Source: a virus
DNA: 42,340 bases
Virus record (IMG/VR): IMGVR_UViG_3300049020_000018
Coordinates: 1-42,340 of that record
Reading direction: 5' to 3' (one strand)
Positions 1 to 7,303 of this stretch are shown one piece after another (the stretch's first letter is position 1; each line of letters opens with the position of its first letter). Made by a program: the position numbers and the translations under genes. A model generated the notes under the pieces. That model was not told the DNA's origin. It ran no database searches and was given only the letters and a program-made list of their open reading frames with translations.

Positions 1-2
1 TT

Positions 3-221
3 CTAGAGGTCTTTGCTTACAATCCTTGCGTAGAATTTACCGCCTGGGACGTTTACTACACACTTGAAAAGAAAGGTTTGAATCCATGCATCACAACAGT
101 ACGGCGGGTAATCACGGATCTTGTTTCTGATTTTCATCTGGAATACACCGGCAGAACTGAAATAGCTGGGCCTTGGAATGTTGAAAGTAGGTTAATACGA
201 GTACCAAAAAATAGGTTATAG
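3..221 (+). CDS. Winged-helix DNA-binding protein, C-terminal part (cut by window start)
   Basis: The frame beginning at base 3 is open from the window edge to a TAG at 219-221 and has no start inside the window. The 72 residues read like the second half of a small phage winged-helix protein: a helix around NPCVEFTAWDVYYTLE, a recognition-helix-like TTVRRVITDL, and a short wing ending in RLIRVP. Small Bacteroidota-phage proteins of about 110-120 residues have this TSxRRAIxxL pattern, and they usually start with a TYYNT-like segment. The truncated gene at 42287-42340 starts just that way, so the two are probably one gene across a circular junction. Function is inferred as a small transcription or replication regulator. 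Confidence 0.7.
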   Translation, partial: LEVFAYNPCVEFTAWDVYYTLEKKGLNPCITTVRRVITDLVSDFHLEYTGRTEIAGPWNVESRLIRVPKNRL

Positions 222-234
222 GTGAAGGAGTCCA

Positions 235-264
235 GACCGGTTCAGATTGGGTTCTGTTCCGGTC
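235..264 (+). other. Two-step hairpin upstream of the tRNA-like element
   Basis: GACCGG (235-240) pairs with CCGGTC (259-264), and inside it CAGA (243-246) pairs with TCTG (253-256), separated by a symmetric TT/TT internal loop. No T-run follows, so it is not a standard terminator. It sits between the winged-helix gene and the tRNA-like element and could be an RNA processing signal or a protein-binding site. The role is unknown. Confidence 0.4.
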
Positions 265-271
265 ACAAAAT

Positions 272-484
272 ACGAGGGTGGCGGAACTGGTAGACGCTAA
301 GATACCGTAAGGAGGCCCGATTTAAGGATTAGAGAAAAGCAAAATTTCCAGACTGACTGAACGAAAGTTCTTTAAATGGAGCAATTAGGTAGGTAAGGTT
401 TTAAACGCACATTTGCACCATCCTACGCTTCGAGATCCGATCACGTGGGTGGTCTTCATACAGGTTCGAATCCTGTCCCTCGTA
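272..484 (+). tRNA. tRNA-like element with a long insert between D-arm and T-arm
   Basis: ACGAGGG (272-278) pairs perfectly with CCCTCGT (477-483) as a seven-pair acceptor stem followed by A484. TG (279-280), a GCG/CGC D-stem (281-283, 295-297) with a GGTAGA loop, and a perfect T-arm (stem 460-464/472-476, loop TTCGAAT) are all present, as in a leucine or serine class tRNA. Between them lie about 160 nt rather than the usual 30-45. AAGAT (299-303) could pair with GTCTT (452-456) as a split anticodon stem, and GATCAC/GTGGTC (439-454) forms a further hairpin. No convincing anticodon loop can be assigned. It may be an intron-bearing or decayed tRNA or a tRNA mimic. The 3' CCA is not encoded. Confidence 0.5.
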
Positions 485-511
485 CAGAAAAAGAAGTAAC
501 GGAGACGCCGT

Positions 512-625
512 ATGTTCCCTGGTGAGAAATTTAGCTTCGTAGGAAAACGATCTCGCCAGTATGTTATTGAAGATACACCAATAGGGTTTCATAAAACACG
601 AAGGCCAAACGGTGAGGACTGTTGA
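512..625 (+). CDS. Possible 37-residue protein
   Basis: An ATG at 512 with GGAG at 501-504 opens a 37-codon frame ending in TGA at 623. The product is basic and polar (MFPGEKFSFVG start, RRPNGEDC end) with no recognised domain. It lies directly after the tRNA-like element, in a stretch that also holds strong RNA hairpins, so it may be fortuitous. I list it because its codon pattern looks like protein and the next clear gene starts 170 bases later. Confidence 0.3.
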   Translation: MFPGEKFSFVGKRSRQYVIEDTPIGFHKTRRPNGEDC

Positions 626-795
626 GAGTTCCACCGGCACCCGATGAAGCTAGTTGCGGAGGGGATTGCATAGAGGGACGCCTCTTGACTCAACCGTGGA
701 AACCCGCCTACATAGAAAAGGCCCGGCGATTACATCAATGGGCCAAATGTAGAAACGTCAACTTTTTTCTAACTAATTAAAACCACTTACGAGTA
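626..795 (+). other. Non-coding stretch with strong RNA hairpins before the helicase gene
   Basis: No convincing gene is seen here. AGAGG (672-676) pairs with CCTCT (681-685) over a GACG loop. A longer two-part hairpin follows: CTACAT (708-713) with ATGTAG (747-752), enclosing GGCCC (720-724) with GGGCC (740-744). A run of six T lies at 762-767, ten bases beyond, too far for a classic terminator. The stretch may be the 3' part of a structured RNA or the leader of the helicase mRNA. Confidence 0.4.
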
Positions 796-2091
796 ATGGA
801 CTATCACGAATTTTTAAAGGGTAAATTAAAGATCAACTACCCATCAGGAATAGACGTTGCCGAACATTTCCTTAATCCAATATTGTTCGACTTTCAGAAA
901 TACTGCGTTCGTAAAGCGTTACAGTATGGTAAGTATTCTTTATTCGAAGAATGCGGCCTAGGTAAAACACTTCAACAAGTAGAATGGGCTTACCAAATCG
1001 TCAAGCATACAAACGAACGCGTTTTAATTCTTTGCCCGTTGGCGGTTGAAGGTCAAACCATTCAGCAGGCTAAAGACTTACTTGGTTATGAGGTTAAAAG
1101 ATTGGCTGGCCTTACATACGATCAGATGCCACAAGGAATCTACATTATCAATTACGAACAAATTGATAACATTGAAGGATCTGATTTCGTGGGCGTAGTT
1201 CTCGATGAAAGTTCAATCCTTAAAAACTTCCAAGGTGCTACAAAAACAAAACTCATTCAAACATTCGCAAAGACACCTTATAAACTTTGCTGCACCGCAA
1301 CCCCTTCCCCGAATGATGATACGGAAATAACCAACCATGCAGAGTTTTTAAATCAAGGCAGAAGGGAAGAAATACTCGCAATGTATTTCACTCATGATGG
1401 GGGTAATACCGCTGACTGGGTTTTAAAGGGACACGCTAAAAAAAGATTCTGGAATTGGGTGAAGTCGTGGGCGATGTTTGTTTCCAATCCTTCCGATATT
1501 GGTTTCGATGGATCAGCCTTTTCTCTCCCTGAATTAGTCGTGGATGATATAGCGGTTAAAGTTCCAGTCAAACAAGGAATGCTATTCAATCACTTACCGA
1601 TCAGTGCCACAAATTACAATCAGGAGTTAAGAGAAACAAAGGAATTAAGATTACAGGAATGTATGCAGATCTTAAAAGATAAACCTGATGAGCAGTTTAT
1701 TGTATGGGTAAAACATAACGATGAGGCGGACTGGCTAACCCGTGAGCTAGATGGTGAATCAATGGTGGAGGTTCGTGGAAGTGATACCGTTGAGTTCAAA
1801 CGCACCGCCTTGCTTGACTTCGCCCAAGGTAAGTATAGAATCCTGGTTACCAAAACAAAAATCGCGGGTATTGGTATGAACTTCCAGAATTGCCACAATC
1901 AAATATTTGCTTCCCCTGATTTCTCCTTTGAACAATTATACCAGGCTATCCGCCGGTCCTATCGCTTCGGTCAGATCCACAAAGTTTTTATCTGGCTTAT
2001 CGTCGCTGACACAATGGGTAACGTCCGGGCTAGTCTCAAACAGAAAGAAGAACAATTTCAAAACCTAATTAATTTTTTAAAAGCCGCCTAA
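796..2091 (+). CDS. SNF2/DEAD-like helicase
   Basis: This 431-residue protein is a superfamily 2 helicase or translocase. Walker A is GLGKT (residues 54-58), motif II is the phage variant DESS (137-140), motif III is TATP (167-170), and motif VI is QAIRRSYRFGQ near residue 390, as in SNF2-type proteins that track on duplex DNA. The ATG at 796 lies after an A/T-rich leader. The stop TAA at 2089-2091 touches the ATG of the methyltransferase gene, so the two are almost certainly co-translated. Such helicases are common in phage early regions, with roles proposed in replication and recombination. The pairing with a methyltransferase could also mean coupled modification. Confidence 0.85.
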   Translation: MDYHEFLKGKLKINYPSGIDVAEHFLNPILFDFQKYCVRKALQYGKYSLFEECGLGKTLQQVEWAYQIVKHTNERVLILCPLAVEGQTIQQAKDLLGYEVKRLAGLTYDQMPQGIYIINYEQIDNIEGSDFVGVVLDESSILKNFQGATKTKLIQTFAKTPYKLCCTATPSPNDDTEITNHAEFLNQGRREEILAMYFTHDGGNTADWVLKGHAKKRFWNWVKSWAMFVSNPSDIGFDGSAFSLPELVVDDIAVKVPVKQGMLFNHLPISATNYNQELRETKELRLQECMQILKDKPDEQFIVWVKHNDEADWLTRELDGESMVEVRGSDTVEFKRTALLDFAQGKYRILVTKTKIAGIGMNFQNCHNQIFASPDFSFEQLYQAIRRSYRFGQIHKVFIWLIVADTMGNVRASLKQKEEQFQNLINFLKAA

Positions 2092-2979
2092 ATGGAAACT
2101 ATCAAAATTGAAGATCGCGCTACCTTAATGCATGGTGATTGCTGTGAGCGAATTGCCGAAGTAGAATCAGAAAGCGTTCATTTATCTTTTTTCTCCCCGC
2201 CGTTTGCGGAGTTGTATGTCTATTCTGATGACTACCGAGACATGGGAAACTGCAAAAACAACGATGAGTTTTATAAGCATTTCAATTACCTGACCCCTGA
2301 GCTTCACCGGGTAATGATGCCGGGTCGGTTAGTTGGAATACATTGTATGTTCCTGCCGATCATGAAAGGTAAGGAGGGCTTCTTAGGTTTCCGAAACTTC
2401 CCTTATGGTATTCAACAATGCATGGAGAATGCTGGTTTTGTCCTTCATGGTCCTCCAACAACAATATGGAAAGATCCAGTAATTGAGATGCAGCGCACAA
2501 AAGCGATAGGATTACTCAACAAGCAAAAAGACAAAGATGCCACATTGAGCCGGACTGGAAACCCTGACTTTATTTATTGGTTCAGAAAGCTAGGCGATAA
2601 CCCGGTCCCGGTTAAGCATTCTTCTGTGGATCCAAAGAATGAAAACTATCTACCTGTGGACTTGTGGCAGAAATACGCCTCCCCTGTTTGGTATGATATT
2701 AACTATTCCGAAACCCTAAACAAAGAAGGTAAGGAAGATGACGACGTAAAGCACATTGCGCCCCTTCAATTACAGACCATTGCTAGAGCGGTTCACTTAT
2801 ATACCAATCCAGGAGAGACGGTTTTTACGCCCTTTGGCGGCATCGGATCAGAGCCTTACCAATCACTTAAACTGAATCGAAACGCTATCGCTATTGAGCT
2901 AAAACAAAGCTATTTCGAGGTAATGGTAAAGAACTGCCGGAACGTACTACAGAAAAACTCACAACTCAGTTTAATATGA
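2092..2979 (+). CDS. DNA methyltransferase (N4-cytosine/N6-adenine type)
   Basis: The 295-residue protein has the catalytic motif IV SPPF at residues 35-38 and the AdoMet-binding motif I as FTPFGGIGS at about 245-253, near the C-terminus. This order is that of beta-class amino-methyltransferases. SPP(F/Y/W) is more typical of N4-cytosine enzymes, but the two chemistries cannot be told apart by eye. No restriction endonuclease is next to it, so it is best read as an orphan methylase that protects phage DNA or marks replication sites. It begins directly after the helicase stop and overlaps the next gene by four bases. Confidence 0.85.
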   Translation: METIKIEDRATLMHGDCCERIAEVESESVHLSFFSPPFAELYVYSDDYRDMGNCKNNDEFYKHFNYLTPELHRVMMPGRLVGIHCMFLPIMKGKEGFLGFRNFPYGIQQCMENAGFVLHGPPTTIWKDPVIEMQRTKAIGLLNKQKDKDATLSRTGNPDFIYWFRKLGDNPVPVKHSSVDPKNENYLPVDLWQKYASPVWYDINYSETLNKEGKEDDDVKHIAPLQLQTIARAVHLYTNPGETVFTPFGGIGSEPYQSLKLNRNAIAIELKQSYFEVMVKNCRNVLQKNSQLSLI

Positions 2980-3299
2980 AATGTAAGAATATGAGTCATA
3001 CCATTTTCGAGCGCAAGGTTCCTCGTAAATGGGTAAATAAAAAAACAGGCGAGACGAAGTTCCGTGTATACACAGAAAAAATATGTGTCGAATGTCGCCG
3101 GGAAAGGGAGCATAAAAACTCAAAGTATCGGCTGATGAAGAACATTCAAAAGCTATCAGTTTTAAATCCATTGGAAAAACAAATGTTAAAGGTCTTTCAT
3201 GAGGTTAACCCAGATTACATCCCAAGAGCTCAAATGAGGATCTTAAATAAGACCATTGAGAAGGTAGTGAGTGAACGTAAAAAGTATTACGCTATTTGA
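2976..3299 (+). CDS. Small basic protein with CxxC motif
   Basis: This 107-residue, lysine/arginine-rich protein starts in an ATGA overlap with the methyltransferase stop. A CVEC motif lies near residue 38, and the N-terminus has a further CK and a histidine, giving a possible incomplete zinc-binding site in the first 40 residues. The rest is predicted helical, with repeated basic patches. No family is recognised. Position between the methyltransferase and the replication protein suggests a nucleic-acid-binding accessory. Confidence 0.6.
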   Translation: MKCKNMSHTIFERKVPRKWVNKKTGETKFRVYTEKICVECRREREHKNSKYRLMKNIQKLSVLNPLEKQMLKVFHEVNPDYIPRAQMRILNKTIEKVVSERKKYYAI

Positions 3300-3304
3300 T
3301 CTAT

Positions 3305-4054
3305 ATGGCAAAGGAGCTTCCTTATTTCAAGTTTGATGCTGCAGAGTGGATCAGTGGTGAAATAACGCTGGAAGATCTCACAACCCAGGGAGTGTTTGTT
3401 AATATCTGCGCATACTATTGGTTCCGTTCGGGTAAGTTGACATTAACCGAAATCAAGCGAAGGGTTAAATGTAAACAAGCGGTTTTTGATCGGTTGGTCG
3501 AACAGAAATTAATAAAAGTTACTGATGATTGGATCGAAATTTCATTTCTGAAAGATCAATTTGATGAGCGCGGACACATTTCTGAGAAAAATTCTAAAAA
3601 CGGAAGTTTGGGAGGTGCCCCAAAAGGCAATAAAAACGCACAAAAAAACAACCCAAAACAACCCAAAACAACCAATATAGAAGAGAAGAGAAGAGAAGAG
3701 AAGAGAGAAGAACAGAATAGAAGAGAAGAGAAAAAAAAACAGCCGGTAACCGTCCCTTTTCAGGGACTCGTTTTGGAGGCTTGGAATGATTGGATGAAAT
3801 ACCGGACTGAGAAAAAAAAGACGTTAACGCCATCAACCATAAAAAGACAAATCCAATTCCTGGGGGGGCGCGGCGATCCTGAAATCATCGCTATTATAAA
3901 CAAATCAATTACGATGGGATGGGAAGGATTATTTGAACTTAAACCGCAAAACAATGGAACGAATGGAAATACGTACAACGGGCGACATACTACGGGAACG
4001 GTTCGACGAGCTGACGCCGTCATTGAAGAAGGAAAAGATTTTGGAAACTTTTAA
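3305..4054 (+). CDS. Replication initiation protein (Lin1244/Lin1753, DUF4373-like)
   Basis: The N-terminal 110 residues (PYFKFDAAEWISGEIT, then GVFVNICAYYW) match the winged-helix domain that opens many phage replisome-organiser proteins. A lysine/glutamate-rich linker follows, coded by an almost pure purine tract at 3676-3740 with repeated GAAGA units. The C-terminal part (EAWNDWMKYRTEK, then a run ending GWEGLFELK) matches the tail of such proteins, which recruits the helicase loader. The ATG at 3305 is preferred over a TTG at 3296. The next gene, a DnaC-like loader, overlaps its 3' end by about 100 bases, supporting a replisome-assembly job. Confidence 0.8.
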   Translation: MAKELPYFKFDAAEWISGEITLEDLTTQGVFVNICAYYWFRSGKLTLTEIKRRVKCKQAVFDRLVEQKLIKVTDDWIEISFLKDQFDERGHISEKNSKNGSLGGAPKGNKNAQKNNPKQPKTTNIEEKRREEKREEQNRREEKKKQPVTVPFQGLVLEAWNDWMKYRTEKKKTLTPSTIKRQIQFLGGRGDPEIIAIINKSITMGWEGLFELKPQNNGTNGNTYNGRHTTGTVRRADAVIEEGKDFGNF

Positions 4055-4757
4055 AGAGGTTGAACTGACTGCAGAAGAAACCGCCGAGGCACTTCGGAAG
4101 GGACGTGAGGAAAAATATTATGAACTGCAGCGCATAGCCTACAATGAAAAAATAAAAGCCCGTAAGCTATACCCGCAATTTTCCGCCGATCAACTGAGGT
4201 CGATTTATGAAACGTATTTTGAACTGGATGAAATCAATAGCCCTGTGGTAAATCAAATCTGCAGATACTTCGCTAATGATCCGGCTTTCGAAGGCGATCT
4301 GAATAAGGGGCTTTTCCTGATGGGCGGGGTTGGGGTTGGTAAAACAACGATTATGAAAATGTTCATCAAAAACCAGCGCTTTAGCTACCGCGTGGATTCA
4401 TGCAGGGATGTGGAGGCGAATTACTCAGCTTATGGTGATGATTACTTGCAGACAGTGTCCGTAAATCTACCTATTGCGGTGAACAGTGACCCATTCGGGC
4501 ATCAGGAAATAGGGTATTGCTTTGATGATCTAGGGACTGAAAGCGACGGTAAGCATTATGGAAAAGGGAAAAACGTGATGGCTGACGTTGTCCTGAATCG
4601 GTATGACAACAAACTGAATTACTGCAGCACTCACATTACTACCAACCTTTCCGCTGGTGAAATAAAGGCTCAGTACGGCAGCAGGGTAACGGATCGAATC
4701 CGGGAGATGTTTAACATTATCAAATTCCCTGGTGATGCTAAAAGCCGAAGGAAGTAA
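3954..4757 (+). CDS. DnaC-like helicase loader (AAA+ ATPase)
   Basis: The protein has a P-loop GGVGVGKTT and a Walker B-like stretch YCFDDLG, then ITTNLS and a conserved SRVTDRIREM, the typical order of DnaC/IstB-type helicase loaders. The N-terminal 90 residues are helical and charged and would contact the initiator or helicase. Starts are possible at TTG 3933, ATG 3954 or ATG 3963; I chose 3954 for its A-rich upstream context. It lies inside the end of the initiation-protein gene, so translation is probably coupled. No replicative helicase gene is seen, so it probably loads the host DnaB. Confidence 0.8.
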   Translation: MERMEIRTTGDILRERFDELTPSLKKEKILETFKEVELTAEETAEALRKGREEKYYELQRIAYNEKIKARKLYPQFSADQLRSIYETYFELDEINSPVVNQICRYFANDPAFEGDLNKGLFLMGGVGVGKTTIMKMFIKNQRFSYRVDSCRDVEANYSAYGDDYLQTVSVNLPIAVNSDPFGHQEIGYCFDDLGTESDGKHYGKGKNVMADVVLNRYDNKLNYCSTHITTNLSAGEIKAQYGSRVTDRIREMFNIIKFPGDAKSRRK

Positions 4758-4806
4758 CCTACCTGGCAATCTGAGAACGAATGGAGGACTAAACAGAAAT
4801 AATTTT

Positions 4807-5466
4807 ATGAAGCGATTTATTTTATCCTGGTTGTTGCATCACGCGAATAGATTCACAAAATCAGAATCTTTCTACGTCATCAAAGATCAAATACTTTCCA
4901 AATACGGCAAGCAGATCGGGTATGATATTCAGAAAATACCCGGCAAGATATGCAATTCATGTGGAGGTAAAGGACAGCACCCGAGGTATAGCAACACACC
5001 GCCGTATAAGATTTATGATTGGGCAGATTGTTATCATTGCTGGGGTGGATGGTATAAGTTTCCTAAATGGATATGCCTTGCACGAATTGAATTTGGTAAG
5101 TATACCTTTCATAAACCTTTGAAGCGAGAGGAGCGAATTAACAACCCATTTACAGCGGAGGAAATGGGATGGCAAGTATCTGAACGTCCAGTGATTCAAG
5201 GATACATTGAACACGAAAGAAGCCGATTCAGTCACTTTGCTTTTATGTTGATGTTCTTCATGTATAATCGCTCGATGTTTTGGGTTCTTTGGGATCAATA
5301 TAAGTGCGAACTACGGTGGAAATGGAACACACAAAAGCGCCGGTTAAAAGAACGGTTTACAACTTGGAATGGATTTGTACTTGAAAAGCCTCAACCTTTT
5401 ATTAATCACTGGTTTGACGCTAACGGTAACGCTATACCCCCACAGGATGACGATTTACCTTTTTGA
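4807..5466 (+). CDS. Zinc-ribbon protein, DnaJ-like CxxCxGxG motifs
   Basis: Two motifs, CNSCGGKG and CYHCWGGW, are about 27 residues apart and look like a DnaJ-type zinc-binding pair. A hydrophobic, aromatic-rich helix (FAFMLMFFMYN) occurs in the middle. The C-terminus is acidic (DDDLPF), like the tip by which single-strand-binding proteins contact partners, though it may be coincidence. The reading frame is open upstream to 4732, but the ATG at 4807 gives a protein starting MKRFILSWLL and avoids most overlap with the loader gene. Function unknown. Confidence 0.6.
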   Translation: MKRFILSWLLHHANRFTKSESFYVIKDQILSKYGKQIGYDIQKIPGKICNSCGGKGQHPRYSNTPPYKIYDWADCYHCWGGWYKFPKWICLARIEFGKYTFHKPLKREERINNPFTAEEMGWQVSERPVIQGYIEHERSRFSHFAFMLMFFMYNRSMFWVLWDQYKCELRWKWNTQKRRLKERFTTWNGFVLEKPQPFINHWFDANGNAIPPQDDDLPF

Positions 5467-5499
5467 ACGAAAGGAGGAAAACAACTAAAATGAAATGAT

Positions 5500-6060
5500 A
5501 TGAATAGAGAACTGACAGACAACGAATTAATTGCTAGGTTTATGCGAAATCACGCGATAAATTCCCCGCACCTAAAGACAGCCAAAGAATTGGAAGATAC
5601 TTATAACTGCTCTTGGGATTGGCTCATGCCTGTGGTGGAGAAGATTTCAAAAGATTATGATTTTAATATACATTTCTATTCTGGTGGATGCACCGCATAC
5701 GTTAATAAACAAAACTTAGAGGGCACTGAAATCGCCAGCTACGGAAATTTTGATCCTAATATTATAAATGTATACAATACTGTTGTCGCATTTATTCGAT
5801 GGCACAATCAGAATAAGTGGTCTATAACCATCCTACCAATCAACAGAACAAAAGATAAAAACAGTATGATAAAAGTAAATTTTACGGTTGAGAAAAAGAA
5901 TCCATTAACAAAAGAACAATTAGCACTACTTAATGATGTCTACGGCGCGTTATGGGTGGAGGCTTATTACGACCCCAGATCATCAGAAACACGTGAATTT
6001 GCGAGACCACTTGCTGAGAAAATGAGCAAACTGAATGAGGCTCTAAAGTTTAAAAAATGA
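5500..6060 (+). CDS. Hypothetical phage protein (186 aa)
   Basis: The product is a soluble alpha/beta protein starting MNRELTDNELIARFM, with no recognised domain. AAGGAGG at 5471-5477 is one of the few clear Shine-Dalgarno sequences here, but it lies 22 bases before this ATG. Two shorter ATGs at 5490 and 5495 lead to immediate stops, so a mini-ORF may tune translation. Its stop overlaps the next ATG (ATGA at 6057). It belongs to the early plus-strand operon. Confidence 0.6.
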   Translation: MNRELTDNELIARFMRNHAINSPHLKTAKELEDTYNCSWDWLMPVVEKISKDYDFNIHFYSGGCTAYVNKQNLEGTEIASYGNFDPNIINVYNTVVAFIRWHNQNKWSITILPINRTKDKNSMIKVNFTVEKKNPLTKEQLALLNDVYGALWVEAYYDPRSSETREFARPLAEKMSKLNEALKFKK

Positions 6061-6275
6061 CCAACATCGAACAAAAGATAGCCGAGGAGGGCAAGGTCTA
6101 CCCGGTTAAGAAAAAGACGGTGAGTAAAGCATTCTTAGAGATCGCGAAATACTACGGTTTAAAATATCGTGAGTTTTCCCCTCTCTTTTACGGTATGTTC
6201 AAAATGCCGCGTAGACTTGATGTTCAGTCGGCCATTGAACGCTATTTAAAACTGAAATCAGAAAACAAAGATTGA
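6057..6275 (+). CDS. Hypothetical small protein (72 aa)
   Basis: This short lysine-rich protein begins in an ATGA overlap with the previous gene. Residues about 20-60 (SKAFLEIAKYYG, then FSPLFYGMFKMP) suggest a small helical fold. No family is recognised. Tight coupling to both neighbours is the main support for expression. Confidence 0.6.
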   Translation: MTNIEQKIAEEGKVYPVKKKTVSKAFLEIAKYYGLKYREFSPLFYGMFKMPRRLDVQSAIERYLKLKSENKD

Positions 6276-6278
6276 AGA

Positions 6279-6923
6279 ATGAAAACACTACACACAGACA
6301 AAGACTCTCGACTATTTTACCGGGCTGATGGATGGCCGGAATTTCCTATGTGCGGACCGGAAGATGCCTGTTATTTTATTGATGTTTACAACGAAGCCCT
6401 ATCTAAAGCCTTTGAGAATGCCGTTCCGGTGAGTATCCCTGAAACAGTGTTTCGTTTAAAGAAACTGCCTGTACTAACACCCCTCACAGCCTATGATTTA
6501 CCGAAAGGCTATCAGGTGGAGGTTAAGCCAAATTATTCAAGTGATTCAAGAACAATGAAGTCACCTTTTGTCGCCTACCTTGTTCCTGCTGTTGAACCTG
6601 AGAAGAGAGTTGAAGAAGTAGAGGAAGAGACACAGGAAGAAGAAATTAAAACGGTGATTACGGATGAATTACCAGAACGTTTAAACCCGAAAGAAGCCAT
6701 GACACGACAAGAGTCCGCAAGGCATTATGCCAACAGTGAAGGCAATGAGTTGTACGGTGATAGCACTATTTACGACGCCCGAAGAGATGGATTTATTGCG
6801 GGATGTGAATACACTGATGAAGAACTCTCCCGAGTCAACGCAGCACACAACGAACTTCTAACAAAGTATTTGAACTTAGTAAAAGAAAATGATTTGTTAC
6901 ACCGTAAATTAATGGGAAAATGA
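6279..6923 (+). CDS. Hypothetical protein with acidic linker (214 aa)
   Basis: An N-terminal globular part (about 1-105, aromatic and proline rich, WPEFPMCGPEDACYF) is joined by a glutamate-rich linker (about 108-125) to a helical C-terminus (about 140-214) that ends in a short coiled coil. C-terminal regions such as YDARRDGFIAGCEY recur in Bacteroidota phage early genes of unknown role. The start is three bases after the previous stop, and the stop overlaps the next ATG. Confidence 0.6.
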   Translation: MKTLHTDKDSRLFYRADGWPEFPMCGPEDACYFIDVYNEALSKAFENAVPVSIPETVFRLKKLPVLTPLTAYDLPKGYQVEVKPNYSSDSRTMKSPFVAYLVPAVEPEKRVEEVEEETQEEEIKTVITDELPERLNPKEAMTRQESARHYANSEGNELYGDSTIYDARRDGFIAGCEYTDEELSRVNAAHNELLTKYLNLVKENDLLHRKLMGK

Positions 6924-7303
6924 AAATGGAAAAAGAACTTACAAAAGTCGCTGAACTTTGGGCCGATCAAATTATGAATGGTCGATGGGACAATGGGGAA
7001 CCCACGCATAACGTTTTAGGCTCACTATTGCGCGCATCCGCAGCCAAACCAACACAGGAACAAATTGATATATTTAAGCGGACGCTTATTGAAGAATGCG
7101 TTACCTCGTTTACATCGAAAGGACATGGAGTGAATTTAGGCGTTGACTACCAAGCCGACGCAGAGCTGATTAAATCCTGTGAGGCCGCCGGAATAAGCAC
7201 AGAATTACTTCCGGTAAAGTCATTTGTATTTGCCGGGCCCGGTAAGGTTAGCTACAAGTTTGGTTATGGTTCTCGCATCGTGGATATTAACGTCAAGGAA
7301 TAA
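6920..7303 (+). CDS. Hypothetical protein, last gene of the left plus-strand operon
   Basis: The 127-residue protein begins MKMEKELTKVAELWADQIM; starting at the second ATG (6926) is equally possible. The N-terminal half looks helical and the C-terminal half beta-rich (KSFVFAGPGKVSYKF). No domain is recognised. Its 3' end overlaps the convergent spanin-like gene by 11 bases, marking the border between early and late blocks. Confidence 0.6.
   Translation: MKMEKELTKVAELWADQIMNGRWDNGEPTHNVLGSLLRASAAKPTQEQIDIFKRTLIEECVTSFTSKGHGVNLGVDYQADAELIKSCEAAGISTELLPVKSFVFAGPGKVSYKFGYGSRIVDINVKE

Noticed and set aside
299-456. Standard group I intron
   Set aside because: The insert is about 150 bases, and I could not find a clear P7/P3 core or a P1 pairing to the 5' exon.
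272-484. tmRNA
   Set aside because: The acceptor stem starts A-U rather than with the alanine-type G-rich end, the D-stem is intact, and no tag frame ending in Ala-Ala is seen.
401-640. Minus-strand open frame of 79 codons
   Set aside because: It is antisense to the tRNA-like element; the GQDSN segment is the usual translation of a reversed T-arm.
796-2979. Full DISARM or restriction-modification system
   Set aside because: Only helicase and methylase are present; no phospholipase-D-like, DUF1998 or endonuclease partner is nearby.
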